From positions 1 to 5,641 of the forward strand of contig NZ_CALPCM010000080.1 in the NCBI RefSeq assembly GCF_943193015.1: DNA of 5,641 bases. Reading direction: 5' to 3'. The notes under the pieces were generated by a model, which worked only from the letters and a program-made list of their open reading frames with translations, was not told the origin of the DNA and did not search any database. Numbering within the stretch: the first letter of the stretch is position 1; every line of letters starts with the position of its first letter. Shown piece after piece: positions 1 to 5,641 of the stretch. This DNA comes from Hominisplanchenecus_A murintestinalis (lineage in GTDB: Bacteria; Bacillota; Clostridia; Lachnospirales; Lachnospiraceae). Made by a program: the position numbers and the translations under genes.

Positions 1-3000
1 CTTTTCCATTGCTCAGCGTTACTTTCTTCAGCTTCTTACAGTTCATGAACGCCTGTTTCTCAATTGTCTTTACATTTGTTCCTACCGTTACGCTTGTAAG
101 CTTCTTAAGTCCCTTGAACGCGCTTGCGCCAATCTTCTCCACTTTATAGCTCTTACCGTTAATCTTCACGGTCTTCTGGATAGTAACGCTCTTCGCGTCC
201 TTGAGAATCTTTACGGCTACTGCTGCTTTCGGGTTCTTCTTGTCAAGCTCGTATCTTACGTTCTTGACATTTACGAAATTCTCAACCGGCGCTGGGTTCG
301 GTCCCGGTCCTGGATTCGGTCCCGGTCCCGGGTTTGGTCCCGGATCCGGTGTAACATTACCAGACTTCGGCACCAGCTTGTATGCGTTGAGCCTGCTAAT
401 CAGGTCATTCAGCTCGGATGCCGTAACATTCGGGTTCTGAAGAGCTGCTGTCAGCTGTGCTTTCAGAGCTGCATAATCGTCCCAGTTGGAGTATTTACTG
501 CTCTCACTGTCTTTCACTGCATTATTCAGGGCGGTCTGGGCATTGTCTTTTGCTGCCTCCAGATTCTTCTCGTCTTCAGTCGGAACCGGTTTCAGGTTAC
601 TGATATCCAGTTTAGCTGTAAGAGTTTTCAGTACCTCTTTATCCGGTTTTCCTTTCAGCAGTTCTTCCCTAAGATCTTCTTTCGCCTGCTCATATGCAGC
701 CCAGCTCTCCGCCGTATACTTGCCCTCATCGTTATTCTCCACTGCTCCGCTCAGAGCGGTCTCGGCCTCTGAAATAGCATCTGCCAGTTCCTGCTCAACT
801 AAACGATTTACTGCGTCATCAAATTTCTTTTTCACGCCCTGTAACTGCTCAAGCGTCATAGTATCCATCTGATTGCTGCTGACGTCTGCTTCCGCATCAT
901 TATATGCCTCTATAAAGGCAGTCCAGCTCTCAGACGTATAAATATTGCTCGCATTACCTTTGTTTTTCAGCTCTTTTGCTGTCTCCCAAGCTGCCTGTGC
1001 CTCTTCTTTTGCCACCCGCTTCTCTTCATCACTTATTGCTGTAAACGTGATTTCTTTTGCAGCTGCCGGCAGTTCATTGAAAGTAGCCCCCAGGCTAATC
1101 TGTACGGTTCCTGCTTTGGTAACTGTAAGTACACCTGCCGGTGTAATAGCCGCGCCTGCATTGTCAGTACCTTCTGTGTATGTCACTGCTACTGCGCTAT
1201 CTGTCGTATGCTTCGGACAATCATATCTGTCATGTGTAACCTTTACATATCCTGACAGATCCAGGGAACCTGTCTCAGCTTCTGCTCCCTCCGGTTTCGC
1301 CATATCAATGGATGTTGGTCCGGTATAAACAATAGAACCAATCGCACACTCACATGTATCAGCTGTTCTGAGTGCCAGCCCCTCTTTTGCACTCTGCAGA
1401 TTTTTCAAAGCTGTCCTGTAAACCTGCGCTTTTCTCTTTAATGACGCAGAAGACTGAATGAGAGCCGCAGCCGTATCATACGCACTGCTGTATGCCTGCC
1501 ATGACTGACGAGTGTATTTCCGTGTGCCATCCCCTTGGTCATTTGTCTCTTTCGGGTTGCTGGTCAGATATGTTTCCAGTGCATCCTTGGGATTCTCAAG
1601 GCCTTCACTCTGATAGGTGTAGGTCAGGACGGAAGAAGTATCATCCAGTACCGTAGACTCTGTAAGAAGGCTATCTTCTACTTTAACCCATGCTCCATCT
1701 TCTCCTGGAACATACAGGAAATTCTGGTCGGTTGCACTTGCCGGGAATATAGGCTCGCGATCTGTATCAAGTACTATCGGCATCTCACTTGTCTGAACTG
1801 CAATTTTTATGGTGTAATCTTTATATGGATCTGGATTTTCTACAGCATCACCACTCTCATTGAGCCATGTGCTCTTTACGCTATATGGCGCATAAACTCC
1901 TCTCAATACAATATTTGGTGTTTGATTTTCCAAATACGTATCAAATTTATCCATCAGTTCTCCCGAACCCTGCCATACTTGATTATTGAAATCACTATCA
2001 TTCGGCTTTATCTGAGATGCATAGTCAGTCGGCAGCCAGGTGCTGTCTCCCGCTTCTCCAGAATTTGTATAAGTATACATCCTGAAATCCTTGGTAGTCC
2101 CCTGATATTCCTCTCCATTTACGCCGCCCTGATGACCTGTATTATAATCGCCATGTTCCCACACCTCAGGATTATAACCAATAGCAAACATCGGATACTT
2201 CTCGTCACCGTTTCTTCTTCGATTTGTAAGTTTGCCCCAGTCACCATTCGTAACAGAATAGCTACGTGCTTTCACCGCCCCGTTTACTGTACCCTGTATA
2301 TAAAGCTCAAGTTTGGTATCTACATATACTGCCGCTACTTCTATGCTACTTCCAAGAAACTCTGAAATATCTGCTTTTACCGTCGGCCATTTTTCTTCCC
2401 CGCCGATGTAATGCAGTCCATAAAAAGTCAATGTCCCCTGTGTCTTAGAACCGTTCGTTTGTTCTAACTGTATACCATACTGAGAGTTCAGCATACCAAT
2501 AATAGACTGTTTCTTTTCTATTGTTGCCGGAAGCCCCAATGTACAACGGATGATAAATGCTTTGTTGTAATCATCCGAAGCATCCTGACCCATATCAAAG
2601 ATAGCGTTTACTTCCTTTCCATCTACAGTCTTTAGCGGTGCCTGTACCCTTCCTTTAAAGCTTTCATCCGACAAAACTGTAAATCCATCCAAGTAATCGA
2701 AATCTACATCTGTTCTGTCCTCAGCGTCAGCGTCAAGTTTTGTAGTGATTCCATGCTTAACACCCATCTCAACCTTTTGCACTTCATCATTTCTGGTAAT
2801 ACGTACCTCCGGTAATGTCGTACTTCCATCCAATGCAACCTCTGCAGTCTTATCTGCTGCTTTCAGTCCTTTCGCTCCGTTTTCTTCAAACTCTTCGTTC
2901 AGCGTATTCAGAGCCTCTCTATATACTTCTGCCGGCTCATACAAGAATTCTTCTGTCCCATCCTCGCCTTCAGCCGTCGGCGCCTCTTCTGTGTAAGCTC

Positions 3001-5341
3001 CTACCAGCTTCACTGCTGCATCATACGCTTCTTTAAAGCTCTTCCAGCTTCTCTTTGTGTAAGTCGTCTGATCTGCTCCCAAGCCTGCCACTTCTGCCAT
3101 CCGTGCTGCATTATCGCTGGTCTGAACCGCTGCTTTTAAGTCGTTATACGGCTCTACCGGAGAAGCAACCGTACCGAAATGTTTCTGTACAGTTATATAG
3201 CTCAGCTTGTCCTCGCCTGTGCCGTTATAATTTTCAGGAGCGCCGACTGTTGGCAAATCATTCGTATCGCCATTTATTACCGCTGATGTCAGATCTGCAA
3301 ATTTGTTGCTGCTGCTTACCTTCACTTTTACTGTGTAAGCTTTTCCTACTTCAAACTTCGCATCATCCGCTAACGGCGTATTCAGGTTCGACGTCTCATA
3401 CCATTTTGTCTCAGCCACATCATAGCCGGCGCCGTCTGAAACGTTCGCATAAGCCTGCGCTGATGCTGTAGTCGCGCCCTTGGTTGGCTTATCCACAGTC
3501 AGTCTTATATCATCTGCTTCTTCCGTTTTCCGGATACCCATGATTTTCACTGCCCTGACAGCCGCATTCTTCGTACCTACCAAATCGTCTACTGCATGCT
3601 CATTCAAATCGGACATCTCAAAGCATACATAACGCTGCAGCTGATGTGTCGTATAATTGCCGAATACAGTTCTCTTATAGGTTACAGTGGGATCATCGTC
3701 TGTCGCCATTGCCACCTGTGTCCATTCCGACATATCCAGGACATTCTCCCCGACTACTTCCCACTTGTTTCCGTCCGTAACATTTTCAGGCGGGGTAAAT
3801 TCGTCTGCTGTATAAACCTTGCATTCATTCGCAGAGTTAAGTCCATGCCAGTCAATCTCCATAGACTCTACATCTGTCACAGTCCCTATTCCCAGGTCAA
3901 GCACCAGGTACGCCTTATTGCCGTTGCTCATATCAATTCCCTTGTTGCTGGTATCACTAAGCTCTAACGGCATCCAATAGTTATCATCTGTTTCCTCGTC
4001 AGTTCCTTCGTCAACATCAGCATGCCCTGCAAGTACATTCTCCACAGAATATGTCGTGTCTCCCACTACCTGGTCGCCTGAGTACCCTGCAACTATCGTG
4101 GAACCCTTTCTGCCATCCTCATATTCGGCGTCCATGCCGAGCGCTACATTCTCAGCCACTGCTGCTTTATACTTGTTAGCAATGATTTCGATTTCCCTCA
4201 GCGCACCGCCCTTCATATCCTCTGCCGGGTTCGCGCCTGTAATGACCAGACGGACATATCTTTTCAGCTTTGTAAGCCGAAGAGGCATCGTCTCATTGTC
4301 GGGTGTAAATGTATCAAGCGGCTGATCCGCACGAGTCTCATTCGTGCTGAAATCCACAACTGTCTCCCAGTCGCCTGAATTATTCAGCGTGCTTATATCT
4401 GCGCCGCCCGTAACGCCGTTGTTCTCCAGAGTACAGGTATCAGAAGTCTCCAGCTTATATTTATTAGCCCATGCCTTGGCATTCCAGCGAAGGTTGATTT
4501 CCGAAACCGTTGTCTCCAAATCATGTAAATCATATATGATATAATTCACCTTTGTATCGCTTACCGCTACGTTACTATTCCAATACTCACTGTCTGCCGA
4601 TGTAGCCACATTTCCTACGCCGTTAATAGTATTCTGTACATTTCCGCTTGTGTAAGCTTTCACTGTCACTTTACCGCCGTTTTCCTCACGCAGAGCTATG
4701 TCGCCTGAATATTCTACCTGATCCTTACGGCCTGCTTCATAAATCATCATCCTTGCGCCGGCAATGTATTTATTCGCATCTGTCGCGCCGTCTTCACCGG
4801 TTCCCCACGTCTCCTGCACGGTAATACGCACGTGACGCGCTCTCTGTGCATTATTAAAATACGCACCCTTTGAGCTTCCGGCCTCATGGAACCACTCATC
4901 ATCCCCTGATGCATATACCTGCATCCAGCCGGATTCATCAATTTCATCCGGGGTGTCTGTGTCTACATTCGATACCTCAATCGTACACTTCTTGATGTCG
5001 CCGCCAGCTCCTGAAGAAAAAAACTTAACTGACCTTAACAACTTTGAGCTTTCTAATGAGAAATAAAGATGCTTTCCGTTAACAGAGTCCATCCTTTTTG
5101 ACTTTGCATAGCCTGACCTTAATGTCAGATTACTAAACGGATGCACGTCATCCTCATATTCCGCGTCAATATCCGTGCTTACTTCCACCTCTGCTATCGG
5201 CCTGGTCCTATACTGCAGGTTTGCCTCTATGTCAGTCTGCACTGCCGCCTCTGCTGAAATTACCCCCAGCCCGGAAACCGGAATTCCGGTTACTACCAGG
5301 GCCCCTGCGAGGAATCCAGCCAATACTCGTTTCAATTTCAT
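1..5341 (-). CDS. Large secreted multidomain surface protein (discoidin-like / FIVAR / LamG-like / Ig-like / LRR), 3' end outside window
   Basis: One uninterrupted minus-strand frame runs from ATG at 5341 to the left edge, 1,780 codons with no stop. The start is preceded by a GGAGGAG ribosome binding site, and an in-frame TAA lies upstream at 5393-5395 with no other in-frame ATG between. Residues 1-33 are a signal peptide. Then follow three discoidin-like segments (35-608), beta-sandwich plus FIVAR (610-831), a LamG-like segment (about 895-1105), a second beta-sandwich plus FIVAR (1112-1329), an Ig-like domain (1330-1436), three FIVAR-like modules (1438-1658), a Pro-Gly linker (1663-1685) and a BspA-type LRR start (1686-1780). 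These families usually bind glycans or host surfaces, so an exported adhesin or glycan-binding role is inferred. No catalytic domain is visible. It could still be the accessory portion of an enzyme whose catalytic domain lies beyond position 1, although the LRR start makes a purely binding protein more likely. Open frames on the opposite strand here are shadows of this gene. Confidence 0.93.
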   Translation of the reverse strand, partial: MKLKRVLAGFLAGALVVTGIPVSGLGVISAEAAVQTDIEANLQYRTRPIAEVEVSTDIDAEYEDDVHPFSNLTLRSGYAKSKRMDSVNGKHLYFSLESSKLLRSVKFFSSGAGGDIKKCTIEVSNVDTDTPDEIDESGWMQVYASGDDEWFHEAGSSKGAYFNNAQRARHVRITVQETWGTGEDGATDANKYIAGARMMIYEAGRKDQVEYSGDIALREENGGKVTVKAYTSGNVQNTINGVGNVATSADSEYWNSNVAVSDTKVNYIIYDLHDLETTVSEINLRWNAKAWANKYKLETSDTCTLENNGVTGGADISTLNNSGDWETVVDFSTNETRADQPLDTFTPDNETMPLRLTKLKRYVRLVITGANPAEDMKGGALREIEIIANKYKAAVAENVALGMDAEYEDGRKGSTIVAGYSGDQVVGDTTYSVENVLAGHADVDEGTDEETDDNYWMPLELSDTSNKGIDMSNGNKAYLVLDLGIGTVTDVESMEIDWHGLNSANECKVYTADEFTPPENVTDGNKWEVVGENVLDMSEWTQVAMATDDDPTVTYKRTVFGNYTTHQLQRYVCFEMSDLNEHAVDDLVGTKNAAVRAVKIMGIRKTEEADDIRLTVDKPTKGATTASAQAYANVSDGAGYDVAETKWYETSNLNTPLADDAKFEVGKAYTVKVKVSSSNKFADLTSAVINGDTNDLPTVGAPENYNGTGEDKLSYITVQKHFGTVASPVEPYNDLKAAVQTSDNAARMAEVAGLGADQTTYTKRSWKSFKEAYDAAVKLVGAYTEEAPTAEGEDGTEEFLYEPAEVYREALNTLNEEFEENGAKGLKAADKTAEVALDGSTTLPEVRITRNDEVQKVEMGVKHGITTKLDADAEDRTDVDFDYLDGFTVLSDESFKGRVQAPLKTVDGKEVNAIFDMGQDASDDYNKAFIIRCTLGLPATIEKKQSIIGMLNSQYGIQLEQTNGSKTQGTLTFYGLHYIGGEEKWPTVKADISEFLGSSIEVAAVYVDTKLELYIQGTVNGAVKARSYSVTNGDWGKLTNRRRNGDEKYPMFAIGYNPEVWEHGDYNTGHQGGVNGEEYQGTTKDFRMYTYTNSGEAGDSTWLPTDYASQIKPNDSDFNNQVWQGSGELMDKFDTYLENQTPNIVLRGVYAPYSVKSTWLNESGDAVENPDPYKDYTIKIAVQTSEMPIVLDTDREPIFPASATDQNFLYVPGEDGAWVKVEDSLLTESTVLDDTSSVLTYTYQSEGLENPKDALETYLTSNPKETNDQGDGTRKYTRQSWQAYSSAYDTAAALIQSSASLKRKAQVYRTALKNLQSAKEGLALRTADTCECAIGSIVYTGPTSIDMAKPEGAEAETGSLDLSGYVKVTHDRYDCPKHTTDSAVAVTYTEGTDNAGAAITPAGVLTVTKAGTVQISLGATFNELPAAAKEITFTAISDEEKRVAKEEAQAAWETAKELKNKGNASNIYTSESWTAFIEAYNDAEADVSSNQMDTMTLEQLQGVKKKFDDAVNRLVEQELADAISEAETALSGAVENNDEGKYTAESWAAYEQAKEDLREELLKGKPDKEVLKTLTAKLDISNLKPVPTEDEKNLEAAKDNAQTALNNAVKDSESSKYSNWDDYAALKAQLTAALQNPNVTASELNDLISRLNAYKLVPKSGNVTPDPGPNPGPGPNPGPGPNPAPVENFVNVKNVRYELDKKNPKAAVAVKILKDAKSVTIQKTVKINGKSYKVEKIGASAFKGLKKLTSVTVGTNVKTIEKQAFMNCKKLKKVTLSNGK
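2..286 (-). repeat. Start of BspA-type (LRR_5) leucine-rich repeat domain, truncated by window edge
   Basis: Residues 1686-1780 begin with a beta-rich cap (VENFVNVKNVRYEL...VTIQKTVKINGKSYKV). They then enter about 23-residue repeats, seen as KIGASAFKGLKKLTSVTVG and TIEKQAFMNCKKLKKVTL. The I-x-x-x-A-F-x-x-C/L-x-x-L-x-x-V pattern is the BspA/LRR_5 signature, known in adhesins and in many Lachnospiraceae surface proteins. Lysine codons here are mostly AAG, unlike the preceding FIVAR region. The domain continues past position 1. Confidence 0.85.
296..349 (-). repeat. Three 18-bp tandem units encoding a Pro-Gly-Asn linker
   Basis: Units at 296-313, 314-331 and 332-349 are near-identical 18-mers (on the plus strand, of the form gttcggtcccggtcctgg). 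They encode the hexapeptide-like period PGPNPG between residues 1665 and 1685. The linker separates the FIVAR stalk from the LRR domain. Rigid Pro-rich linkers are common before wall-proximal or adhesive domains. Such in-frame repeats can gain or lose units by slippage. Confidence 0.85.
368..1030 (-). repeat. Three consecutive FIVAR-like helical modules (FIVAR 3-5)
   Basis: Residues 1438-1658 form three helical units of about 70-75 residues. Each has an aromatic signature: Y-T-S-E-S-W at 1468, Y-T-A-E-S-W at 1542, and a degenerate Y-S-N-W at 1617. Each is followed by a helix ending in a Leu-rich segment (KKFDDAVNRL, LTAKLDI, LNDLISRLN). The composition is rich in Ala, Glu and Lys. They probably form an extended stalk before the Pro-Gly linker. 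The last copy has lost the two residues between Tyr-Ser and Trp. Confidence 0.7.
1034..1354 (-). other. Ig-like domain with CxC...CPxH pattern
   Basis: Residues 1330-1436 are beta-rich and end with a bacterial Ig-like (Big_2 style) strand pair, GVLTVTKAGTVQISLGA. They begin with C1330-E-C1332 and contain D-C1375-P-K-H1378, in a protein otherwise poor in cysteine. The cysteines and histidine could form a disulfide or a metal site that staples the domain. The function is not known from the sequence. Confidence 0.55.
1355..2008 (-). other. Beta-sandwich plus FIVAR composite module, copy 2
   Basis: Residues about 1112-1250 contain a beta-rich domain with W1159 and a strand YTIKIAV at 1176. A FIVAR-like helical unit (1251-1329) follows, with Y-T-R-Q-S-W at 1276-1281 and a closing helix YRTALKNL. 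The distance from the Trp to the FIVAR Tyr is 117 residues, against 114 in copy 1, so the pair looks like an old internal duplication flanking the LamG-like segment. Confidence 0.55.
2027..2659 (-). other. Laminin-G / concanavalin A-like lectin fold segment
   Basis: Residues about 895-1105 show the strand order of the LamG_3-type domains attached to clostridial glycoside hydrolases and adhesins. There is QSIIGMLNSQYGIQ at 945, then GTLTFYG, then a VAAVYVDTKLELYIQG strand pair at 1003-1017, then MFAIGYNPE, and a closing RMYTYT strand at 1087. Such domains typically bind sugars or have a structural role. Between FIVAR 1 and this core an acidic stretch (residues 870-885) may be a calcium loop. 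The assignment rests on remembered family motifs. Confidence 0.6.
2849..3514 (-). other. Beta-sandwich plus FIVAR composite module, copy 1
   Basis: Residues 610-about 720 form a beta-rich domain with W647 and a strand YTVKVKV at 669. They are followed by a helical FIVAR-like segment (729-831) carrying the signature Y-T-x-x-S-W at 761-766 and a closing helix with YREALNTL. FIVAR domains are short three-helix units in Gram-positive surface proteins, acting as spacers or binding units. The same two-part arrangement recurs at residues 1112-1329 with nearly the same internal spacing. Confidence 0.6.
3518..5239 (-). other. Three tandem discoidin (F5/8 type C)-like segments
   Basis: Residues about 35-204, 205-389 and 391-608 resemble discoidin/F5-8C jelly rolls, which commonly bind carbohydrates (CBM32-like) or surfaces. 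The third is clearest: it opens NVALG at 398, has the DLG strand at 478-484 (YLVLDLG), an IDWHG strand, and closes with RYVCFEM at 570 and a late KIMG strand. The second has the IYDL and INLRW strands, WETVVDF, RYVRLVI at 361 and LREIEII near the end. The first is the most diverged, recognised by an SLESSKLLRSVKFF strand and a late RHVRITV strand. Boundaries are approximate and the first copy is the least certain. Each carries one or two cysteines that are not obviously paired. Confidence 0.65.
5243..5341 (-). other. Sec signal peptide coding segment
   Basis: Residues 1-33 have a basic n-region (MKLKR), a hydrophobic core of about 20 residues rich in Leu, Ala, Val and Gly, and a small-residue c-region ending SAEAA. 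Signal peptidase I cleavage is expected just after one of the Ala residues at 32-33. This indicates Sec export. No lipobox cysteine is present, so it is not a lipoprotein. Confidence 0.9.
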
Positions 5342-5352
5342 AATCTTGCATT

Positions 5353-5359
5353 CTCCTCC
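5353..5359 (-). promoter_or_regulatory. Ribosome binding site GGAGGAG
   Basis: The minus strand reads GGAGGAG, followed by 11 nt and then ATG at 5341. The match to the anti-Shine-Dalgarno sequence is strong but the spacing is slightly long. An out-of-frame ATG at 5349-5351 lies between them. The position supports 5341 as the true start. Confidence 0.85.
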
Positions 5360-5371
5360 GTTTAAACAGGT

Positions 5372-5386
5372 GGTGCATTCCGCACC
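5372..5386 (-). promoter_or_regulatory. Small hairpin just upstream of the RBS
   Basis: The minus strand reads GGTGC-GGAAT-GCACC, a 5-bp GC-rich stem with a 5-nt loop, 12 nt before the RBS. Read on the plus strand it is followed by a T-rich run (taatttttattt), so it could also act as a weak terminator for antisense transcription. A role in translation control is only a possibility. Confidence 0.4.
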
Positions 5387-5454
5387 TAATTTTTATTTAA
5401 GTAACAAAAAAATACAGGAATCTTTCTTGCCGCCCCTCCTTTCCTCCGAAAAAA

Positions 5455-5475
5455 AACCTGTGATTGTTTAACCTG
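5455..5475 (-). repeat. Direct repeat pair CAGGTT with 15-bp period
   Basis: CAGGTT occurs twice on the minus strand (5470-5475 and 5455-5460), spaced 15 bp start to start, the second running into eight T residues. It could be a protein-binding site or chance. No promoter boxes with good spacing were found near it. Confidence 0.25.
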
Positions 5476-5485
5476 AATTATTCAT

Positions 5486-5503
5486 GAGCATATAAAAATG
5501 CTC
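5486..5503. repeat. 6-bp inverted repeat gagcat-ataaaa-atgctc
   Basis: A perfect 6-bp stem with a 6-nt AT-rich loop lies in the leader/intergenic region. It lacks an adjacent T-run on either strand, so it is not a standard intrinsic terminator. It may be an operator or part of an RNA structure. Confidence 0.4.
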
Positions 5504-5515
5504 GATACTACAAAT

Positions 5516-5610
5516 CCTTGAACCAGTTCCCGTGAAATCAATCGATTTATCCACAAAAATGGGTAGACTATCCCCTTGAAATCCGATTGAGTTATTTTGA
5601 ACTGGCAAGG
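5516..5610. repeat. Nested ~95-bp imperfect dyad (structured element or MITE-like remnant)
   Basis: The outer arms ccttgaaccagttc (5516-5529) and gaactggcaagg (5599-5610) pair over 12 bp with a 2-nt bulge. The inner arms tcaatcgattt (5538-5548) and aaatccgattga (5579-5590) pair over 11 bp with a 1-nt bulge. Both share the same centre near 5563-5564, and the loop holds gggtagactatcccc, which is itself partly self-complementary. Shared centring makes chance unlikely. It could be a structured RNA, a large operator, or the remnant of a small inverted-repeat element. No known riboswitch class was recognised. Confidence 0.55.
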
Positions 5611-5641
5611 TACGTTAATAGTTGCTATTCCAACTGTACAG

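Noticed and set aside
296..349. CRISPR-like or collagen-like repeat array
   Set aside because: There are only three contiguous units without spacers, and they encode a Pro-Gly linker in frame with the large protein.
1535..2365. Long plus-strand open frame of 276 codons opposite the large gene
   Set aside because: It lies wholly antisense to a continuous, domain-bearing frame. Its translation is rich in Ile, Cys and Arg with no recognisable motif, and no good RBS precedes it. It is a mirror of codon bias in the true gene.
4747..4947. Short minus-strand frame of 66 codons
   Set aside because: It is out of frame inside the discoidin-like coding region, where the main frame has clear domain strands. 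It is a shadow.
5372..5400. Rho-independent terminator on the plus strand (GC hairpin then T-rich run)
   Set aside because: The stem is only 5 bp, the T-run is interrupted by A residues, and no plus-strand gene exists to be terminated. It is kept only as a hairpin.
5482..5640. Minus-strand open frame of 52 codons entering from the right edge and ending in TGA at 5482, possibly the tail of an upstream gene
   Set aside because: The translation has no recognisable motif, and the frame runs straight through the nested dyad and the 5486-5503 hairpin. A real upstream C-terminus cannot be fully excluded without sequence beyond 5641.
5521..5641. Plus-strand frame open from about 5534 to the right edge (with a TGA just before), possibly a degraded or starting gene
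   Set aside because: There is no start codon with an RBS, a stop breaks the frame at the left, and it overlaps the dyad. The evidence is too weak to call a gene or pseudogene.
5342..5641. Sigma-70 type promoter for the large gene
   Set aside because: Several AT-rich -10-like hexamers exist (for example AATAAT near 5475-5485), but none has a reasonable -35 at 16-18 bp, so no promoter is called.

Overview
The window is almost entirely one very large protein gene on the minus strand. It starts with ATG at 5341 and is still open at position 1, giving 1,780 complete codons with no stop. It begins with a typical Gram-positive signal peptide and continues as a string of non-enzymatic surface modules. 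The domain mix (discoidin/F5-8C-like, laminin-G-like, FIVAR, Ig-like, Pro-Gly linker, BspA-type leucine-rich repeats), the strong GGAGG ribosome binding site and the moderate GC content suggest a gut Clostridia bacterium, most likely a Lachnospiraceae member. That placement is inference from module style, not from a marker gene.

Layout, reading the minus strand from right to left. Positions 5342-5641 are a non-coding leader/intergenic region. It holds a nested ~95-bp imperfect dyad (5516-5610), a small hairpin (5486-5503), a pair of direct repeats, a polypurine tract, a hairpin just upstream of the RBS (5372-5386), and the RBS itself (5353-5359). The protein then reads: signal peptide (residues 1-33), three discoidin-like segments (about 35-608), beta-sandwich plus FIVAR module (610-831), laminin-G-like segment (about 895-1105), a second beta-sandwich plus FIVAR module (about 1112-1329), an Ig-like domain with an unusual CxC...CPxH cysteine/histidine pattern (1330-1436), three more FIVAR-like helical modules (1438-1658), a Pro-Gly-Asn linker (1663-1685), and the start of a BspA/LRR_5-type domain (1686 onward). 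The C-terminus, and so any cell-wall anchor, lies outside the window.

The likely role is an exported, probably surface-displayed carbohydrate- or host-glycoprotein-binding protein. Discoidin and LamG modules are commonly carbohydrate-binding or adhesive, FIVAR modules act as spacers or matrix-binding units, and the LRR could be a further adhesion domain. No catalytic glycosidase, protease or sortase domain is visible, so enzymatic activity cannot be claimed from this portion. No convincing defence system, mobile element gene, RNA gene or CRISPR array was seen. The most unexplained element is the nested dyad at 5516-5610.
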